This document shows positions 27,777-36,074 of a DNA stretch of 64,000 nt, piece by piece. The stretch comes from Chitinophagaceae bacterium. GTDB lineage: Bacteria > Bacteroidota > Bacteroidia > Chitinophagales > Chitinophagaceae. Below the pieces are notes generated by a model. That model made no database searches. It saw only the letters and a program-made list of their open reading frames with translations, and was not told the DNA's origin. The position numbers and the translations under genes were made by a program. How positions within the stretch are numbered: position 1 is the first letter of the stretch; each line of letters begins with the position of its first letter. The stretch covers positions 62,001-126,000 of the forward strand of contig JALHNJ010000001.1 in the NCBI GenBank assembly GCA_022843585.1, in the 5' to 3' direction.

Positions 27777-29459
27777 TTATTCCACTACCAGCTTTATCTT
27801 TCTGCTGTTATGAGTTGCATTATTGTGACCAACGTTAATTCCCAAAATGAAATAATATGTACCGGATTCTAATTTCGGGTTAAATGAAATAGCAACAGTT
27901 TTTGCCGCCATCATTTTCTGTAAACTAAGATCAGTATACACATCTTTGATCCATCTTTCCTTATTAAAAATGCCTGCCCGTATAGTATCTGCAAGATTTT
28001 TCTTTTTCGAAAGAAAATGGGCATAGTGTTTTGGAATGATGAAACGACAATTCAATTCTACCGATTGATCTTCTTTTTTAACTATCACTTTTTCTTGCTC
28101 AACCTCCATTTTTAGTTTAGCAAAAGAAGCCAGCGAAGAATCATATTTATACCCGACCCATCCAATCGGTGTTTGTAAAGAATCGGTGAAGCGATGAAGC
28201 TGGTACACATCTAAAAAATAAACAGGTTTTCCCAATAGCGAATCTTCCACCGGCCAAAAATTATAATTATTGCGGTGTTCTCCCAACCAATTTTGCGAAT
28301 AGGTCATTTGTCCTGAGTAAAACCAATACTTGGATGCCCGTTGATAAGAATTGCTGAATATAACCGGCAGGCCTTTTGTTTTCTCTTTCATAATCGCTGG
28401 CCATTCCTTCCAGGCATGATATCTTTTTTGAATGGCTTTTACAGGAACTATATCTGCGATCATAACAATCCTTACTGCGGCGACAAACAGTAGTGTAACA
28501 GGCAGCAATCGAACCAAAATTTTTAAACCCCTCCTAGAAAAATTTGTTTGCTGAAGTTGTAAGTATTGATGCGCCAACACAATTACCGCCACTAATACCG
28601 GCGATGTCCAGTTGGCTTCCACTTTTCCCCGTAAGGAACTCAGGAGAAAGAAAACATAAATACCGATGATCGAAAAACGCAATGCTTTTTCTGTAGTGTT
28701 TGTTGGTTTGAATAAAAATGCAGCGGGGAGTAATATAAAACCAGCAATAGGCCCTGCCAATAATAATTGCCCAATAAAATATTCTGAGGTAAACGAAAAT
28801 TTATAGGCATTTACATTGCTTTCAAACAAATGATAGCGGAAGCTAACCCAATCATGCTGGTATTGCCACCAGAGATGCGGGGCAAATAACAACAATGCAA
28901 TAATTCCTGCTAAATAGGTTTGATACCTGGTCAACAATCGCCAATTGGATAATAATACAAACAAAACGATCAATACTGCATGATATTTACTATACATGAG
29001 CAGCGCAACTGAAAGCCCTAAGAGAAAAGTATTGAACAACGAATAGTTCGCCGTAAATTTTTTATAACACCAAAAGAATAAAGCCGAGAAAAATATAAGC
29101 GGCGTATCGGGAACAGCAGCAAAACCGCTTAACTGCAAAACTGCAATTGATAAAACAATAGTATAAAAAAGCAATGGATTTTTCTTGTCGATCAGTTTTT
29201 CTATAATGACAAAGGAGAAAATATTCAGCGATAAAGGGAAAAGCCGAACACCTAATTCGTTTGGGAATATTGCATAGCCCATTTTCACTAGTAACCCGAT
29301 CATGGGTGGATGATCGAAATAGCCCCAATCGAGATATTGACTATACACCCAATAGTAGGCTTCGTCGTCCTGTAATTCGGTTAGTCCGGATTGTATTAAT
29401 CCGAGGAAAAGCCACAGGCCATAGAAAAGTATACGGTGATGTTTTTGTAAAACTGTCAT
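27777..29459 (-). CDS. ArnT/PMT-type membrane glycosyltransferase
   Basis: 560 residues from ATG 29459. A longer in-frame start at 29498 would run through the promoter box. The N-terminal loop has L-Q-D-D-E-A-Y-Y-W-V-Y-S-Q-Y-L and D-W-G-Y-F-D-H-P-P-M-I-G, the acidic motif and catalytic loop of GT39/GT83 (PMT_2) enzymes, which move sugars from polyprenyl phosphate to lipids or proteins at the periplasmic face. About ten membrane helices follow, then a soluble C-terminal domain of roughly 170 residues. The acceptor is unknown. A role in lipid A, glycan or protein glycosylation is possible. Confidence 0.85.
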   Translation of the reverse strand: MTVLQKHHRILFYGLWLFLGLIQSGLTELQDDEAYYWVYSQYLDWGYFDHPPMIGLLVKMGYAIFPNELGVRLFPLSLNIFSFVIIEKLIDKKNPLLFYTIVLSIAVLQLSGFAAVPDTPLIFFSALFFWCYKKFTANYSLFNTFLLGLSVALLMYSKYHAVLIVLFVLLSNWRLLTRYQTYLAGIIALLLFAPHLWWQYQHDWVSFRYHLFESNVNAYKFSFTSEYFIGQLLLAGPIAGFILLPAAFLFKPTNTTEKALRFSIIGIYVFFLLSSLRGKVEANWTSPVLVAVIVLAHQYLQLQQTNFSRRGLKILVRLLPVTLLFVAAVRIVMIADIVPVKAIQKRYHAWKEWPAIMKEKTKGLPVIFSNSYQRASKYWFYSGQMTYSQNWLGEHRNNYNFWPVEDSLLGKPVYFLDVYQLHRFTDSLQTPIGWVGYKYDSSLASFAKLKMEVEQEKVIVKKEDQSVELNCRFIIPKHYAHFLSKKKNLADTIRAGIFNKERWIKDVYTDLSLQKMMAAKTVAISFNPKLESGTYYFILGINVGHNNATHNSRKIKLVVE

Positions 29460-29467
29460 GGAGGAAA

Positions 29468-29499
29468 CGAAAGTATTACAATCGTATGGCCGCAACAAA
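29468..29499 (-). promoter_or_regulatory. Promoter of the ArnT-like gene
   Basis: On the minus strand TTTG (29499-29496), a 20-base spacer and TACTTTCG (29475-29468) approximate the TTTG-N19-TAnnTTTG consensus, 8 bases before ATG 29459. Confidence 0.5.
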
Positions 29500-29504
29500 T
29501 GTTC

Positions 29505-29566
29505 ATGTGTCTGGCCACTAATAGTTATACTTAATACAGAAGTACTTTAACCGTGGCCTGACACAT
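29505..29566. repeat. Inverted repeat upstream of the ArnT-like gene
   Basis: ATGTGTCTGGCCAC (29505-29518) and GTGGCCTGACACAT (29553-29566) are inverted copies with 13 of 14 positions matching, separated by 34 bases. It lies just upstream of the -33 box at 29496, in the position of an operator, or could form a hairpin at the end of the nadR-like transcript. Confidence 0.45.
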
Positions 29567-29579
29567 ACAACAGTAATTA

Positions 29580-30134
29580 TCACAACAATTTATCGACTGC
29601 CCCAATTGCTTTTTTCAACCGTTCCTCATAATCTCCACTTATATCCACCCACGGAACTTGTTGATTTGTCATTAAGTCTTTATAGATCCGGTAGAGTTTT
29701 TTCCGGCTTTCAATGTCCGGGTATTCCCGTAGCTCGTCTTTTACCCAGGGCAGATCAATATTACAAAGCAAGTAGAGGTCGTATTCCCGGCGAACTATTT
29801 CATCCAGAATAAAACGATGACATTTTTCAAAAACAAATTCGCACCACACTTTCATTACATACATATCTGTATCAATGAACAAGGGAAGATGCTCCCCATT
29901 CTCCAGCATTGTCTGCGATTGATTCTCTAATGTCGTCGCATATTCATCTTCCAGTGCCAGTTGACCTTTTGCAATCGTTAGCAAATCGTCATAATCATAA
30001 TTCGTTCCGTTGGTAAGCAGGTATTCTCTTGCAAACTCCGGGCACCAGGTAGTTTCATAATGGCTAGCCAGTTGCTGGCTTAGTACACTTTTGCCGGTAC
30101 TCTCCGGTCCGATGATGACGATTTTTTTAAGCAT
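29580..30134 (-). CDS. NadR-type ribosylnicotinamide kinase/ATPase
   Basis: 184 residues from ATG 30134. It starts I-V-I-I-G-P-E-S-T-G-K-S-V-L-S, a Walker A motif characteristic of the C-terminal kinase domain of NadR, followed by C-P-E-F-A-R-E-Y-L and D-T-D-M-Y-V-M-K-V-W, and a lid region with Y-R-I-Y-K-D-L-M. That domain phosphorylates nicotinamide riboside to NMN. The N-terminal HTH and NMN-adenylyltransferase domains of enterobacterial NadR are absent, as in other free-standing Bacteroidota versions. The gene overlaps pnuC by 8 bases, linking uptake and phosphorylation in one operon. Confidence 0.88.
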   Translation of the reverse strand: MLKKIVIIGPESTGKSVLSQQLASHYETTWCPEFAREYLLTNGTNYDYDDLLTIAKGQLALEDEYATTLENQSQTMLENGEHLPLFIDTDMYVMKVWCEFVFEKCHRFILDEIVRREYDLYLLCNIDLPWVKDELREYPDIESRKKLYRIYKDLMTNQQVPWVDISGDYEERLKKAIGAVDKLL

Positions 30135-30753
30135 GTTGTGTTGCTCTTTTTTTCCATTCCAGCAATCCAAAGATGGCCAGCACAAACAAAATAAGATAAT
30201 ATATACTGGTAATCATTAATCCCTTTACAAAATACAAAGGAATTGAGGCAATATTTGTTACGATCCACCAATACCAGCTTTCCACTTTTTTTCTGGTCAT
30301 TAACCACATGCCAGTAAACGCCGATGCCGAAGCAAAAGCATCAGCCCATGGGATAGCTCCCGGAAAGAAATTGCCTTTCAAGTATACCAAACAGAAATAG
30401 ATGGTGACATAAAAGAAAAGAAAAAACAGAATCTGGTACAACCACATTTGTTTGTTAGAAAAAGTGATGTGTAATAGTTTTTCCTGAGCCGGATTCTTTT
30501 TCGACCACATATACCAACCATATAAACTCATGACCGTATAGTAAAAATTTACGCTGGCTTCTCCCGGTAAATGATATTTGAAACTTAAATAAACAAAGAC
30601 GATTGTATTGATCAACCCAATTGGATATACAAGAATATTTTCTTTTCTGCTAAACCACACACTAACAATGCCGGCAATTACAGCTATATACTCCAACCAG
30701 GTCGTTGCCTGCATGCCGCTAATGAATTGCTGATAGATTTCCTGGAATGACAT
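30127..30753 (-). CDS. pnuC: Nicotinamide riboside transporter
   Basis: 208 residues from ATG 30753, with about seven membrane helices. Family phrases are W-L-E-Y-I-A-V-I-A-G-I-V-S-V-W-F-S, N-T-I-V-F-V-Y-L, Y-Y-T-V-M-S-L-Y-G-W-Y-M-W and a C-terminal W-W-I-V-T-N-I-A-S-I-P-L-Y. PnuC facilitates nicotinamide riboside entry, which is made irreversible by the kinase encoded next. The last 8 bases overlap that kinase gene. A near-consensus promoter lies directly before the ATG, supporting this start over an in-frame ATG 15 codons upstream. Confidence 0.93.
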   Translation of the reverse strand: MSFQEIYQQFISGMQATTWLEYIAVIAGIVSVWFSRKENILVYPIGLINTIVFVYLSFKYHLPGEASVNFYYTVMSLYGWYMWSKKNPAQEKLLHITFSNKQMWLYQILFFLFFYVTIYFCLVYLKGNFFPGAIPWADAFASASAFTGMWLMTRKKVESWYWWIVTNIASIPLYFVKGLMITSIYYLILFVLAIFGLLEWKKRATQHA

Positions 30754-30756
30754 GAG

Positions 30757-30786
30757 CAAAGTTAGGAGTGCAGGATGAAGGCACAA
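30757..30786 (-). promoter_or_regulatory. Consensus Bacteroidota promoter of pnuC
   Basis: Minus-strand TTG (30786-30784), exactly 19 bases, then TAACTTTG (30764-30757) matches the TTG-N19-TAnnTTTG consensus. Only 3 bases separate it from the ATG, so the transcript is probably leaderless. Confidence 0.7.
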
Positions 30787-30861
30787 GGTATACGGCACAA
30801 GAAACCAATCGTGTTATCCATAGATGTAAATTGTTATCAGGGTATTTGTACTTCAAACTTC

Positions 30862-31482
30862 TTACTTCGTACCTACATTCTTATACTTTCCCCAGCTACG
30901 AAGATATTTGGGACCCTTAGATGTTTGAAACCGGGTGGCTACCTGCTGCCACTTCCCATTTTTTGAAGTCCATACTAAAAAGTGAAGATGCGGAACAAAT
31001 GCATAACCTGTTTTTCCGCTCAAGGCAATTACCTGGCCTCTTTTTACGGTATCACCCACATTTACCAACGCACCATTGTGTTGTAAGTGCCAGTAACCAG
31101 CTCTTGAACCATCCGAATGTTGTATGACAATATTATTACCGTGCGAACGGAATTTGCTTTTCAATCCACCCTTTGTTCCATCTTCTTTTACTCTTGTCAC
31201 CACACCTTCTCTTGCCGCTGTTATTTTAGCACCCCGTTTCATATTAAAATCAAGTGCCGCTCTTTCTTTATGGGTAAATTGACTGAAGTAGCCCTGTATC
31301 ACCCGAAAGCTTTTTCCTTCTTCATACGGCAGGGCATACACATAACTCGTATCATCAGCAATAGTTCCATCTAATAACTGCTTTACTTCTTTGCGCATAG
31401 GGTTGTTGCTAACACTGCAAGATGCAAGTAATAAAATGACAATACAACTGTATATAGAAATGTAATTATTTTTTTTCTGCAT
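30862..31482 (-). CDS. M23-family peptidase lipoprotein
   Basis: 206 residues with a lipoprotein signal (L-L-L-A-S-C, cysteine 22). The LytM/M23 fold is visible: T-H-K-E-R-A-A-L-D-F holds the first His and Asp ligands, A-G-Y-W-H-L-Q-H-N-G-A-L-V-N-V-G-D follows, and V-P-H-L-H-F-L-V-W is the His-x-His motif. Zinc ligands appear complete, so it may be an active endopeptidase on peptidoglycan cross-links. Its start lies 17 bases inside the end of the upstream HxlR gene, so the two overlap and are likely co-transcribed, an unusual combination. Confidence 0.87.
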   Translation of the reverse strand: MQKKNNYISIYSCIVILLLASCSVSNNPMRKEVKQLLDGTIADDTSYVYALPYEEGKSFRVIQGYFSQFTHKERAALDFNMKRGAKITAAREGVVTRVKEDGTKGGLKSKFRSHGNNIVIQHSDGSRAGYWHLQHNGALVNVGDTVKRGQVIALSGKTGYAFVPHLHFLVWTSKNGKWQQVATRFQTSKGPKYLRSWGKYKNVGTK

Positions 31483-31852
31483 TTTTCTTTTCTTCTTTAA
31501 TCATCGCTTCATAATCGATTCCTTCTTCCTTCATCAGCTCCAGTCCTGCATTACGGATTGCTTCAATCAGCAAAATAATTTTTTTTCCTTTGGCAGTAAG
31601 ACAATATTCGGTGTGCGGCGGTACTTTAGCAAATATTTGTTTATTAATTATCTTATCAACTTCCAATTCTTTTAATGTTTTGGTGAGCATCTTCTGGCTG
31701 ATATGCGGGATAGCTTTTTGTAATTCGGTATAACGCAGCGTTTTTGATTTTAATCGCCATAATACCGGGGCTTTCCAGGTACCGCCAATTTGCTGCAGCA
31801 CATAGTCAACCGGATTGTAAAACCGCTGGTTTTGTATAAATACATCAGGCAT
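31466..31852 (-). CDS. HxlR-family transcriptional regulator
   Basis: 128 residues with the HxlR winged-helix core: V-L-Q-Q-I-G-G-T-W-K-A-P-V-L-W-R-L, then L-R-Y-T-E-L-Q-K-A-I-P-H-I-S-Q-K-M-L-T-K-T-L-K-E-L as recognition helix. A-K-V-P-P-H-T-E-Y-C-L-T forms the wing. The typical N-terminal Cys of redox-sensing HxlR members is absent, and the only cysteine is in the wing. It is divergent from the DJ-1/PfpI and oxidoreductase genes, which it probably regulates, as is usual for this family. It overlaps the M23 gene by 17 bases. Confidence 0.88.
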   Translation of the reverse strand: MPDVFIQNQRFYNPVDYVLQQIGGTWKAPVLWRLKSKTLRYTELQKAIPHISQKMLTKTLKELEVDKIINKQIFAKVPPHTEYCLTAKGKKIILLIEAIRNAGLELMKEEGIDYEAMIKEEKKNAEKK

Positions 31853-31959
31853 ACATGAAATTACAGTTTCCGCACCAAAAAGTTCGTTACATCCTCAATA
31901 GTGCAGTACAAGGTTTTGGTAATAAACAACCCCACCTTTAGCAAACAAATAAAACAATT

Positions 31960-32724
31960 ATGTCAACTGTAAAAGAAATAAACACCTACGTACACTTCCA
32001 TGGTGCTCCTGCAAAGGGCAAAATTTTGATGGTGGCGAGCAGCCCCACCATTTCCAAACAAACTGGTTGGCCGATAGGCTTCTGGGCAGCTGAACTTACA
32101 CATCCGCTGCGGGTTTTCCAGGAAGCTGGGTATGAAATAGAATTAGTTTCCACCGAAGGGGGGAAAATTGAAATGGATGGTTATAGTAACCCCAAAGATG
32201 CCAGTGGTTATTCTGCGCATGATGTTATTTCACTGGGTTATATGCAACAGCAATGGTTTAATGATATGCTGACCAATACCACCAAAATGACTGCAATAAA
32301 TCCCGATAACTTTGTAGCCATTTTTTTAGTGGGCGGGCAGGGGCCGATGTACACTTTTAGGGGTAATAAAGAATTGGAAAAATTATTTGTTACTTTTTAT
32401 GAATCGGGTAAACCCAGTGCAGCAGTATGTCACAGTACCACCCTGTTACTCGAAGCAAAAAAATCAAATGGTGAATTATTGGTAAAAGGAAAAACCTGGA
32501 CCGGCTTTGCAGATGCCGAAGAAGAGTTTGCTGATAAAGCAGTAGGAATGAAAATACAACCCTACAGAATTGAGGAAGAGGCAAAGAAAATTCCGGAAAC
32601 CACTTTTAAAGTAGCGGCTCCGTTTTCTTCCTATGCTATACAGCATGGAAACTTAGTTACCGGCCAGCAACAAAATAGTGGTGCGGCGGCAGCAGCCATG
32701 GTTGTTGAATTATTGAATAATTAA
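31960..32724 (+). CDS. DJ-1/PfpI-family (type 1 glutamine amidotransferase-like) protein
   Basis: 254 residues. The nucleophile elbow is A-V-C-H-S-T-T-L-L-L-E-A with Cys at about 157, preceded by I-F-L-V-G-G-Q-G-P-M. The N-terminal part (G-K-I-L-M-V-A-S-S-P) and W-A-A-E-L-T-H-P-L-R-V-F fit the larger Hsp31-like branch, whose members act as glyoxalases, deglycases or chaperones. It is divergent from the HxlR regulator gene with 107 bases between, which holds both promoters. It is followed 10 bases later by an F420-type oxidoreductase, so these form an operon, perhaps for carbonyl stress. Confidence 0.85.
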   Translation: MSTVKEINTYVHFHGAPAKGKILMVASSPTISKQTGWPIGFWAAELTHPLRVFQEAGYEIELVSTEGGKIEMDGYSNPKDASGYSAHDVISLGYMQQQWFNDMLTNTTKMTAINPDNFVAIFLVGGQGPMYTFRGNKELEKLFVTFYESGKPSAAVCHSTTLLLEAKKSNGELLVKGKTWTGFADAEEEFADKAVGMKIQPYRIEEEAKKIPETTFKVAAPFSSYAIQHGNLVTGQQQNSGAAAAAMVVELLNN

Positions 32725-32734
32725 AACTGATACA

Positions 32735-33352
32735 ATGAACATAGCCATCATCGGTACCGGGAATGTGGGCGGTACATTAGCCACTAAATGGGCAGCTAGC
32801 GGGCACCATATTTTTTTGGGTGTGCAGGATGTTAATGATTATAAAGGAAAGGACCTGCTTAAAAATCCAAACACCAGTGTGCAGCCAGTAACAGAAGCAG
32901 TACAAAAAGCCGATGTACTATTACTTGCTACACCAGCAGTGGCCACAATCGATGTAGTAAAGTCTTTAGGAGATACTGCTGGAAAAATTATTATTGATGC
33001 TATGAATATCATCATGGGTAAAGGACCCGAAGGATTCAACAATACTACTGATGCTATTCTGGCTCATACCACAACAAAGGACGTAGTGAAATCTTTTAAC
33101 ACTACCGGTTTTAATAATATGAAACAACCAATGTATAGCAATATGGCCATTGATATGTTCATGGCAGGCGACAGCGAAAAAGGAAAAGCGGTTGTTGGGC
33201 AATTAGCAAAAGATGCTGGCTTCGCTGAATGTTATGATATTGGTGGCAACGATAAGTTTCAACTGATGGAGCAGTTCGCCTGGTTCTGGATCAATCTCGC
33301 TATGTTTCGGGGACAGGGTCGGGAAATTGGGTTTAAACTATTGAAAAGATAA
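32735..33352 (+). CDS. NAD(P)-binding F420-oxidoreductase-like protein
   Basis: 205 residues. It begins with a Rossmann dinucleotide fingerprint I-A-I-I-G-T-G-N-V-G-G-T-L-A and continues with D-V-L-L-L-A-T-P-A-V and D-A-M-N, as in the F420_oxidored (NADP-dependent F420 reductase) family. Bacteroidota generally lack F420, so homologues here probably use NADPH on another substrate. It follows the DJ-1-like gene by 10 bases and likely forms part of the HxlR-controlled operon. Substrate is unknown. Confidence 0.85.
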   Translation: MNIAIIGTGNVGGTLATKWAASGHHIFLGVQDVNDYKGKDLLKNPNTSVQPVTEAVQKADVLLLATPAVATIDVVKSLGDTAGKIIIDAMNIIMGKGPEGFNNTTDAILAHTTTKDVVKSFNTTGFNNMKQPMYSNMAIDMFMAGDSEKGKAVVGQLAKDAGFAECYDIGGNDKFQLMEQFAWFWINLAMFRGQGREIGFKLLKR

Positions 33353-33380
33353 AAAGCTGCTGCCCTAATACCTAATATTT

Positions 33381-34319
33381 ATGATAGTAAAGAAAATATT
33401 TAATCCATTGGCGGTAGCCCGTTACATGAAATTGGAATTGATTGTTGCCGCAATATCTGCAGCAGTTGTATATTTTATTTACAATACGGGAAGTGCCACT
33501 ACGCCTAGTCTGCCCTTTTCCATTGCTGCAATATTAGGTAGTGCATTGGCAATATTTATTGCTTTTAGAAATAACAATGCGTATAACCGCTGGTGGGAGG
33601 CTCGTACAATGTGGGGAAGCATCATTAATAACAGCCGCATCTTTGCCCGCCAGGTAATTGCAAATTCCGACAATGCTGTACAAATAAATAAGACTTCAGC
33701 CGACGAAGCGGCAAATTATAAACGGGAATTAATTTATCGTCAAATTGCATTTGCGCATTCCCTTCGTTTACAATTGCGGCGACAAAAATCACCCGAAGAA
33801 TTTAAACATCTTTTATCGATAGAAGAATTTCACCTGGCCATTCAAAAAATTAATACAGCCAATTATCTTTTGCTTCAGCAGGGAAAACGCATCAAGGAAG
33901 GAATGACATTGGAACTGCTTGGTCCATTTGATAGCATTAGTCTTGAACCTACCCTTGCGGGGTTTAATAATTTTCAGGGAAGTTGTGAACGCATCGGTAA
34001 CACACCGTTGCTGCGGCAATATCATTATTTTACTAAACTTTTCCTGTTGGTGTTTATGCTTGTATTGCCATTCTCATTAATCGGCGAATTTACCAAAATA
34101 GGTATTCCTTTAGCAATGATTCCGACAAGCATTCTTGTTTCTTTTGTATTTGCAGTAATGGGAAAAGTAGGCGAAGTGAACGAAGACCCTTTTGAGAACA
34201 GAATTACTGATGTACCGCTTACTGCCATCTGCAATACTATTGAAAGAGATTTAAAAGAAATGTTAGGAGAAAAAGATCTGCCGGCTAAAGCAGAGGCTGC
34301 TAACGGATTCTTATTTTAA
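33381..34319 (+). CDS. Bestrophin-family ion channel
   Basis: 312 residues of the bacterial bestrophin (UPF0187/YneE) family. Diagnostic phrases are A-F-R-N-N-N-A-Y-N-R-W-W-E-A-R-T-M-W-G (about 60-80), which forms the pore-facing helix region, and N-T-P-L-L-R-Q-Y-H-Y-F-T-K, then a C-terminal membrane helix pair and F-G-x-x-G-E-like V-G-E-V-N-E-D-P-F-E-N. These proteins form pentameric channels in the inner membrane. The gene lies 28 bases after the oxidoreductase gene and may extend that operon. Confidence 0.9.
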   Translation: MIVKKIFNPLAVARYMKLELIVAAISAAVVYFIYNTGSATTPSLPFSIAAILGSALAIFIAFRNNNAYNRWWEARTMWGSIINNSRIFARQVIANSDNAVQINKTSADEAANYKRELIYRQIAFAHSLRLQLRRQKSPEEFKHLLSIEEFHLAIQKINTANYLLLQQGKRIKEGMTLELLGPFDSISLEPTLAGFNNFQGSCERIGNTPLLRQYHYFTKLFLLVFMLVLPFSLIGEFTKIGIPLAMIPTSILVSFVFAVMGKVGEVNEDPFENRITDVPLTAICNTIERDLKEMLGEKDLPAKAEAANGFLF

Positions 34320-34431
34320 AGACCACTTGTTATTTTCTCCTGAAAAATCGCCTTCATAATTATTTAATTGTTCGCTAAAAAGAAACTGTGTAGCTTTTCT
34401 ATCCAAAATTTTTAAACTAAAATCTACCATT

Positions 34432-34794
34432 ATGACAACACAAGAAGTGGCCGCAAGGTTTAATGAATTATCACAAACCGGCCAGTACGACAAAATTCAG
34501 GATGAACTTTATGCAGCCAATGCAGTAAGTATTGAACCGGCTCATGCAGCTGCTATGGGCATGGTAAATGCCGAAGGAATTGAAGCCATTAAGGCTAAAG
34601 GTGCAGCATTCAATGCGATGGTGGAAGAAATGCACAGCGGTTATTCTACTGAACCTGTTATTGCGGGCAACCATTTTTCCGTAGCTATGGGTATGGATAT
34701 AACAATGAAGGGTATGGGCCGCAGTAAAATGGATGAAATTGCTGTGTATGAAGTAAAGGACGGAAAGATTGTGAAGGAACAATTCTTTTTTTAA
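34432..34794 (+). CDS. SnoaL-like (NTF2 fold) protein
   Basis: 120 residues. It opens with a helix (T-T-Q-E-V-A-A-R-F-N-E-L) and continues with a Y-D-K-I-Q-D-E-L-Y-A segment and the strands M-G-M-D-I-T-M-K-G-M-G-R and I-A-V-Y-E-V-K-D-G-K-I-V-K-E-Q-F-F-F. This is the SnoaL-like polyketide-cyclase/NTF2 fold and is cytosolic, with no signal peptide. No catalytic dyad can be assigned and the ligand is unknown. A strong inverted repeat follows directly after the stop codon. Confidence 0.78.
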   Translation: MTTQEVAARFNELSQTGQYDKIQDELYAANAVSIEPAHAAAMGMVNAEGIEAIKAKGAAFNAMVEEMHSGYSTEPVIAGNHFSVAMGMDITMKGMGRSKMDEIAVYEVKDGKIVKEQFFF

Positions 34795-34808
34795 CTAAGA
34801 CAATATTA

Positions 34809-34879
34809 TCTCGCAAAGACGCTAAGTCGCAATAGCCGAATTTTTAATATTTCTGTAGCGTCGTTGCGTCTTTGCGAGA
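34809..34879. repeat. Inverted repeat with TCTCGCAAAGACGC arms
   Basis: A 14-base arm (34809-34822) is repeated inverted and perfectly at 34866-34879, with weaker pairing further in and a central AT-rich loop of 43 bases. It follows the SnoaL gene and may terminate it. The right arm supplies the -33 TTTG of purT. A relative with CACAGAGACAC arms lies at 47114-47191. Confidence 0.7.
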
Positions 34880-34900
34880 AACTTCATTTGCTTTACTTTG
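34871..34900 (+). promoter_or_regulatory. Promoter of purT
   Basis: TTTG (34871-34874), 19 bases, then TACTTTG (34894-34900), 4 bases before ATG 34905. The final box lacks one base of the TAnnTTTG consensus. The -33 box lies inside the right arm of the inverted repeat. Confidence 0.55.
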
Positions 34901-34904
34901 CAGC

Positions 34905-36068
34905 ATGCACAAAAAAATACTCCTCCTCGGCAGTGGCGAACTCGGCAAAGAATTAGTTATCTCCTTAAAAAGATTAGGACAAACAGTTATTGCAACCGAT
35001 AGCTATGCCGAAGCCCCTGCTATGCAAGTAGCAGATAGCTTTGAAATAATTGATATGCTGAACGGAAAAGAACTCGATGCGGTAGTTGCAAAACATAAAC
35101 CGGATTTAATAGTTCCAGAAATAGAAGCGATACGAACGGAACGTTTTTATGATTACGAAAAGCAAGGCATTCAAGTAGTGCCCAGTGCGAAAGCTGCCAA
35201 CTATACTATGAACAGAAAACTGATCAGAGATTTGGCAAGTAAAGAATTGGGCTTGCGAACAGCCAACTATTTTTATGCTACTACATTCGAAGAATTTACA
35301 ACCGCAGTACAAGAAATTGGATTGCCTTGTGTAGTAAAACCATTGATGTCTTCATCCGGTAAAGGGCAAAGTGTATTGAAGAATGATGCAGACCAGCAAA
35401 CGGTATTTGATTATGCTATCAATAATTCAAGAGGTGATATTAAAGAAGTAATTATTGAAGAGTTTATTGCCTTTCATACCGAAATCACCTTGTTGACGGT
35501 AACACAGAAGAATGGTAAAACTTTATTCTGTCCGCCAATTGGCCACCGGCAAGAAAGAGGCGACTACCAGGAAAGTTGGCAGCCTGTTGCTATCAGCGAA
35601 AACGATTATACTGATGCTTGCGAGATGGCAGAGAAAGTTACCAGGGCACTAACCGGGGCAGGATTATGGGGCGTAGAATTTTTCCTAACCGACAAAGGCG
35701 TTTATTTCTCTGAATTAAGTCCACGGCCACATGACACCGGAATGGTAACATTAGCCGGCACACAAAACCTTTCAGAGTTTGAATTGCATGCAAGAACAAT
35801 TTTAGGATTACCCATTCCTGAAATAAAATTGGAGAAGGCTGGAGTTAGCGCTGTTGTACTGGCAAATAAAACATTGGAGCAATTCACCATTACAGGAATT
35901 GAAAAGGCGCTGGAACAACTGAATACAGATGTAAGAGTATTTGGCAAGCCAACTACCAGACCTTACCGACGTATGGCGGTAGCATTAGTGAATGCTGAAA
36001 TTGATGCGGATATGAATACAGTAAGAGTAAAAGCGAAAGCAGCGGCTGATTGTATTACCATTCAATAA
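34905..36068 (+). CDS. purT: Formate-dependent phosphoribosylglycinamide formyltransferase
   Basis: 387 residues from ATG 34905. Eleven in-frame codons upstream run into the promoter and repeat and are rejected. It uses formate and ATP to formylate GAR in purine synthesis, in the cytosol. The PreATP-grasp start [14 protein letters not shown] is diagnostic, then S-S-G-K-G-Q-S-V and [17 protein letters not shown] and [15 protein letters not shown]. The length is typical. The cupin gene follows after 6 bases in an operon. Confidence 0.95.
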   Translation: MHKKILLLGSGELGKELVISLKRLGQTVIATDSYAEAPAMQVADSFEIIDMLNGKELDAVVAKHKPDLIVPEIEAIRTERFYDYEKQGIQVVPSAKAANYTMNRKLIRDLASKELGLRTANYFYATTFEEFTTAVQEIGLPCVVKPLMSSSGKGQSVLKNDADQQTVFDYAINNSRGDIKEVIIEEFIAFHTEITLLTVTQKNGKTLFCPPIGHRQERGDYQESWQPVAISENDYTDACEMAEKVTRALTGAGLWGVEFFLTDKGVYFSELSPRPHDTGMVTLAGTQNLSEFELHARTILGLPIPEIKLEKAGVSAVVLANKTLEQFTITGIEKALEQLNTDVRVFGKPTTRPYRRMAVALVNAEIDADMNTVRVKAKAAADCITIQ

Positions 36069-36074
36069 AGAACT

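Noticed and set aside
29460-29498. Upstream in-frame start of the ArnT-like gene
   Set aside because: The extra 13 codons contain the TACTTTCG promoter box. The ATG at 29459 fits the promoter and membrane topology better.
20197-30786. Thiamine or NAD-type riboswitches upstream of thiL or pnuC
   Set aside because: thiL starts inside the preceding gene and pnuC has virtually no leader, so neither has room for an aptamer.
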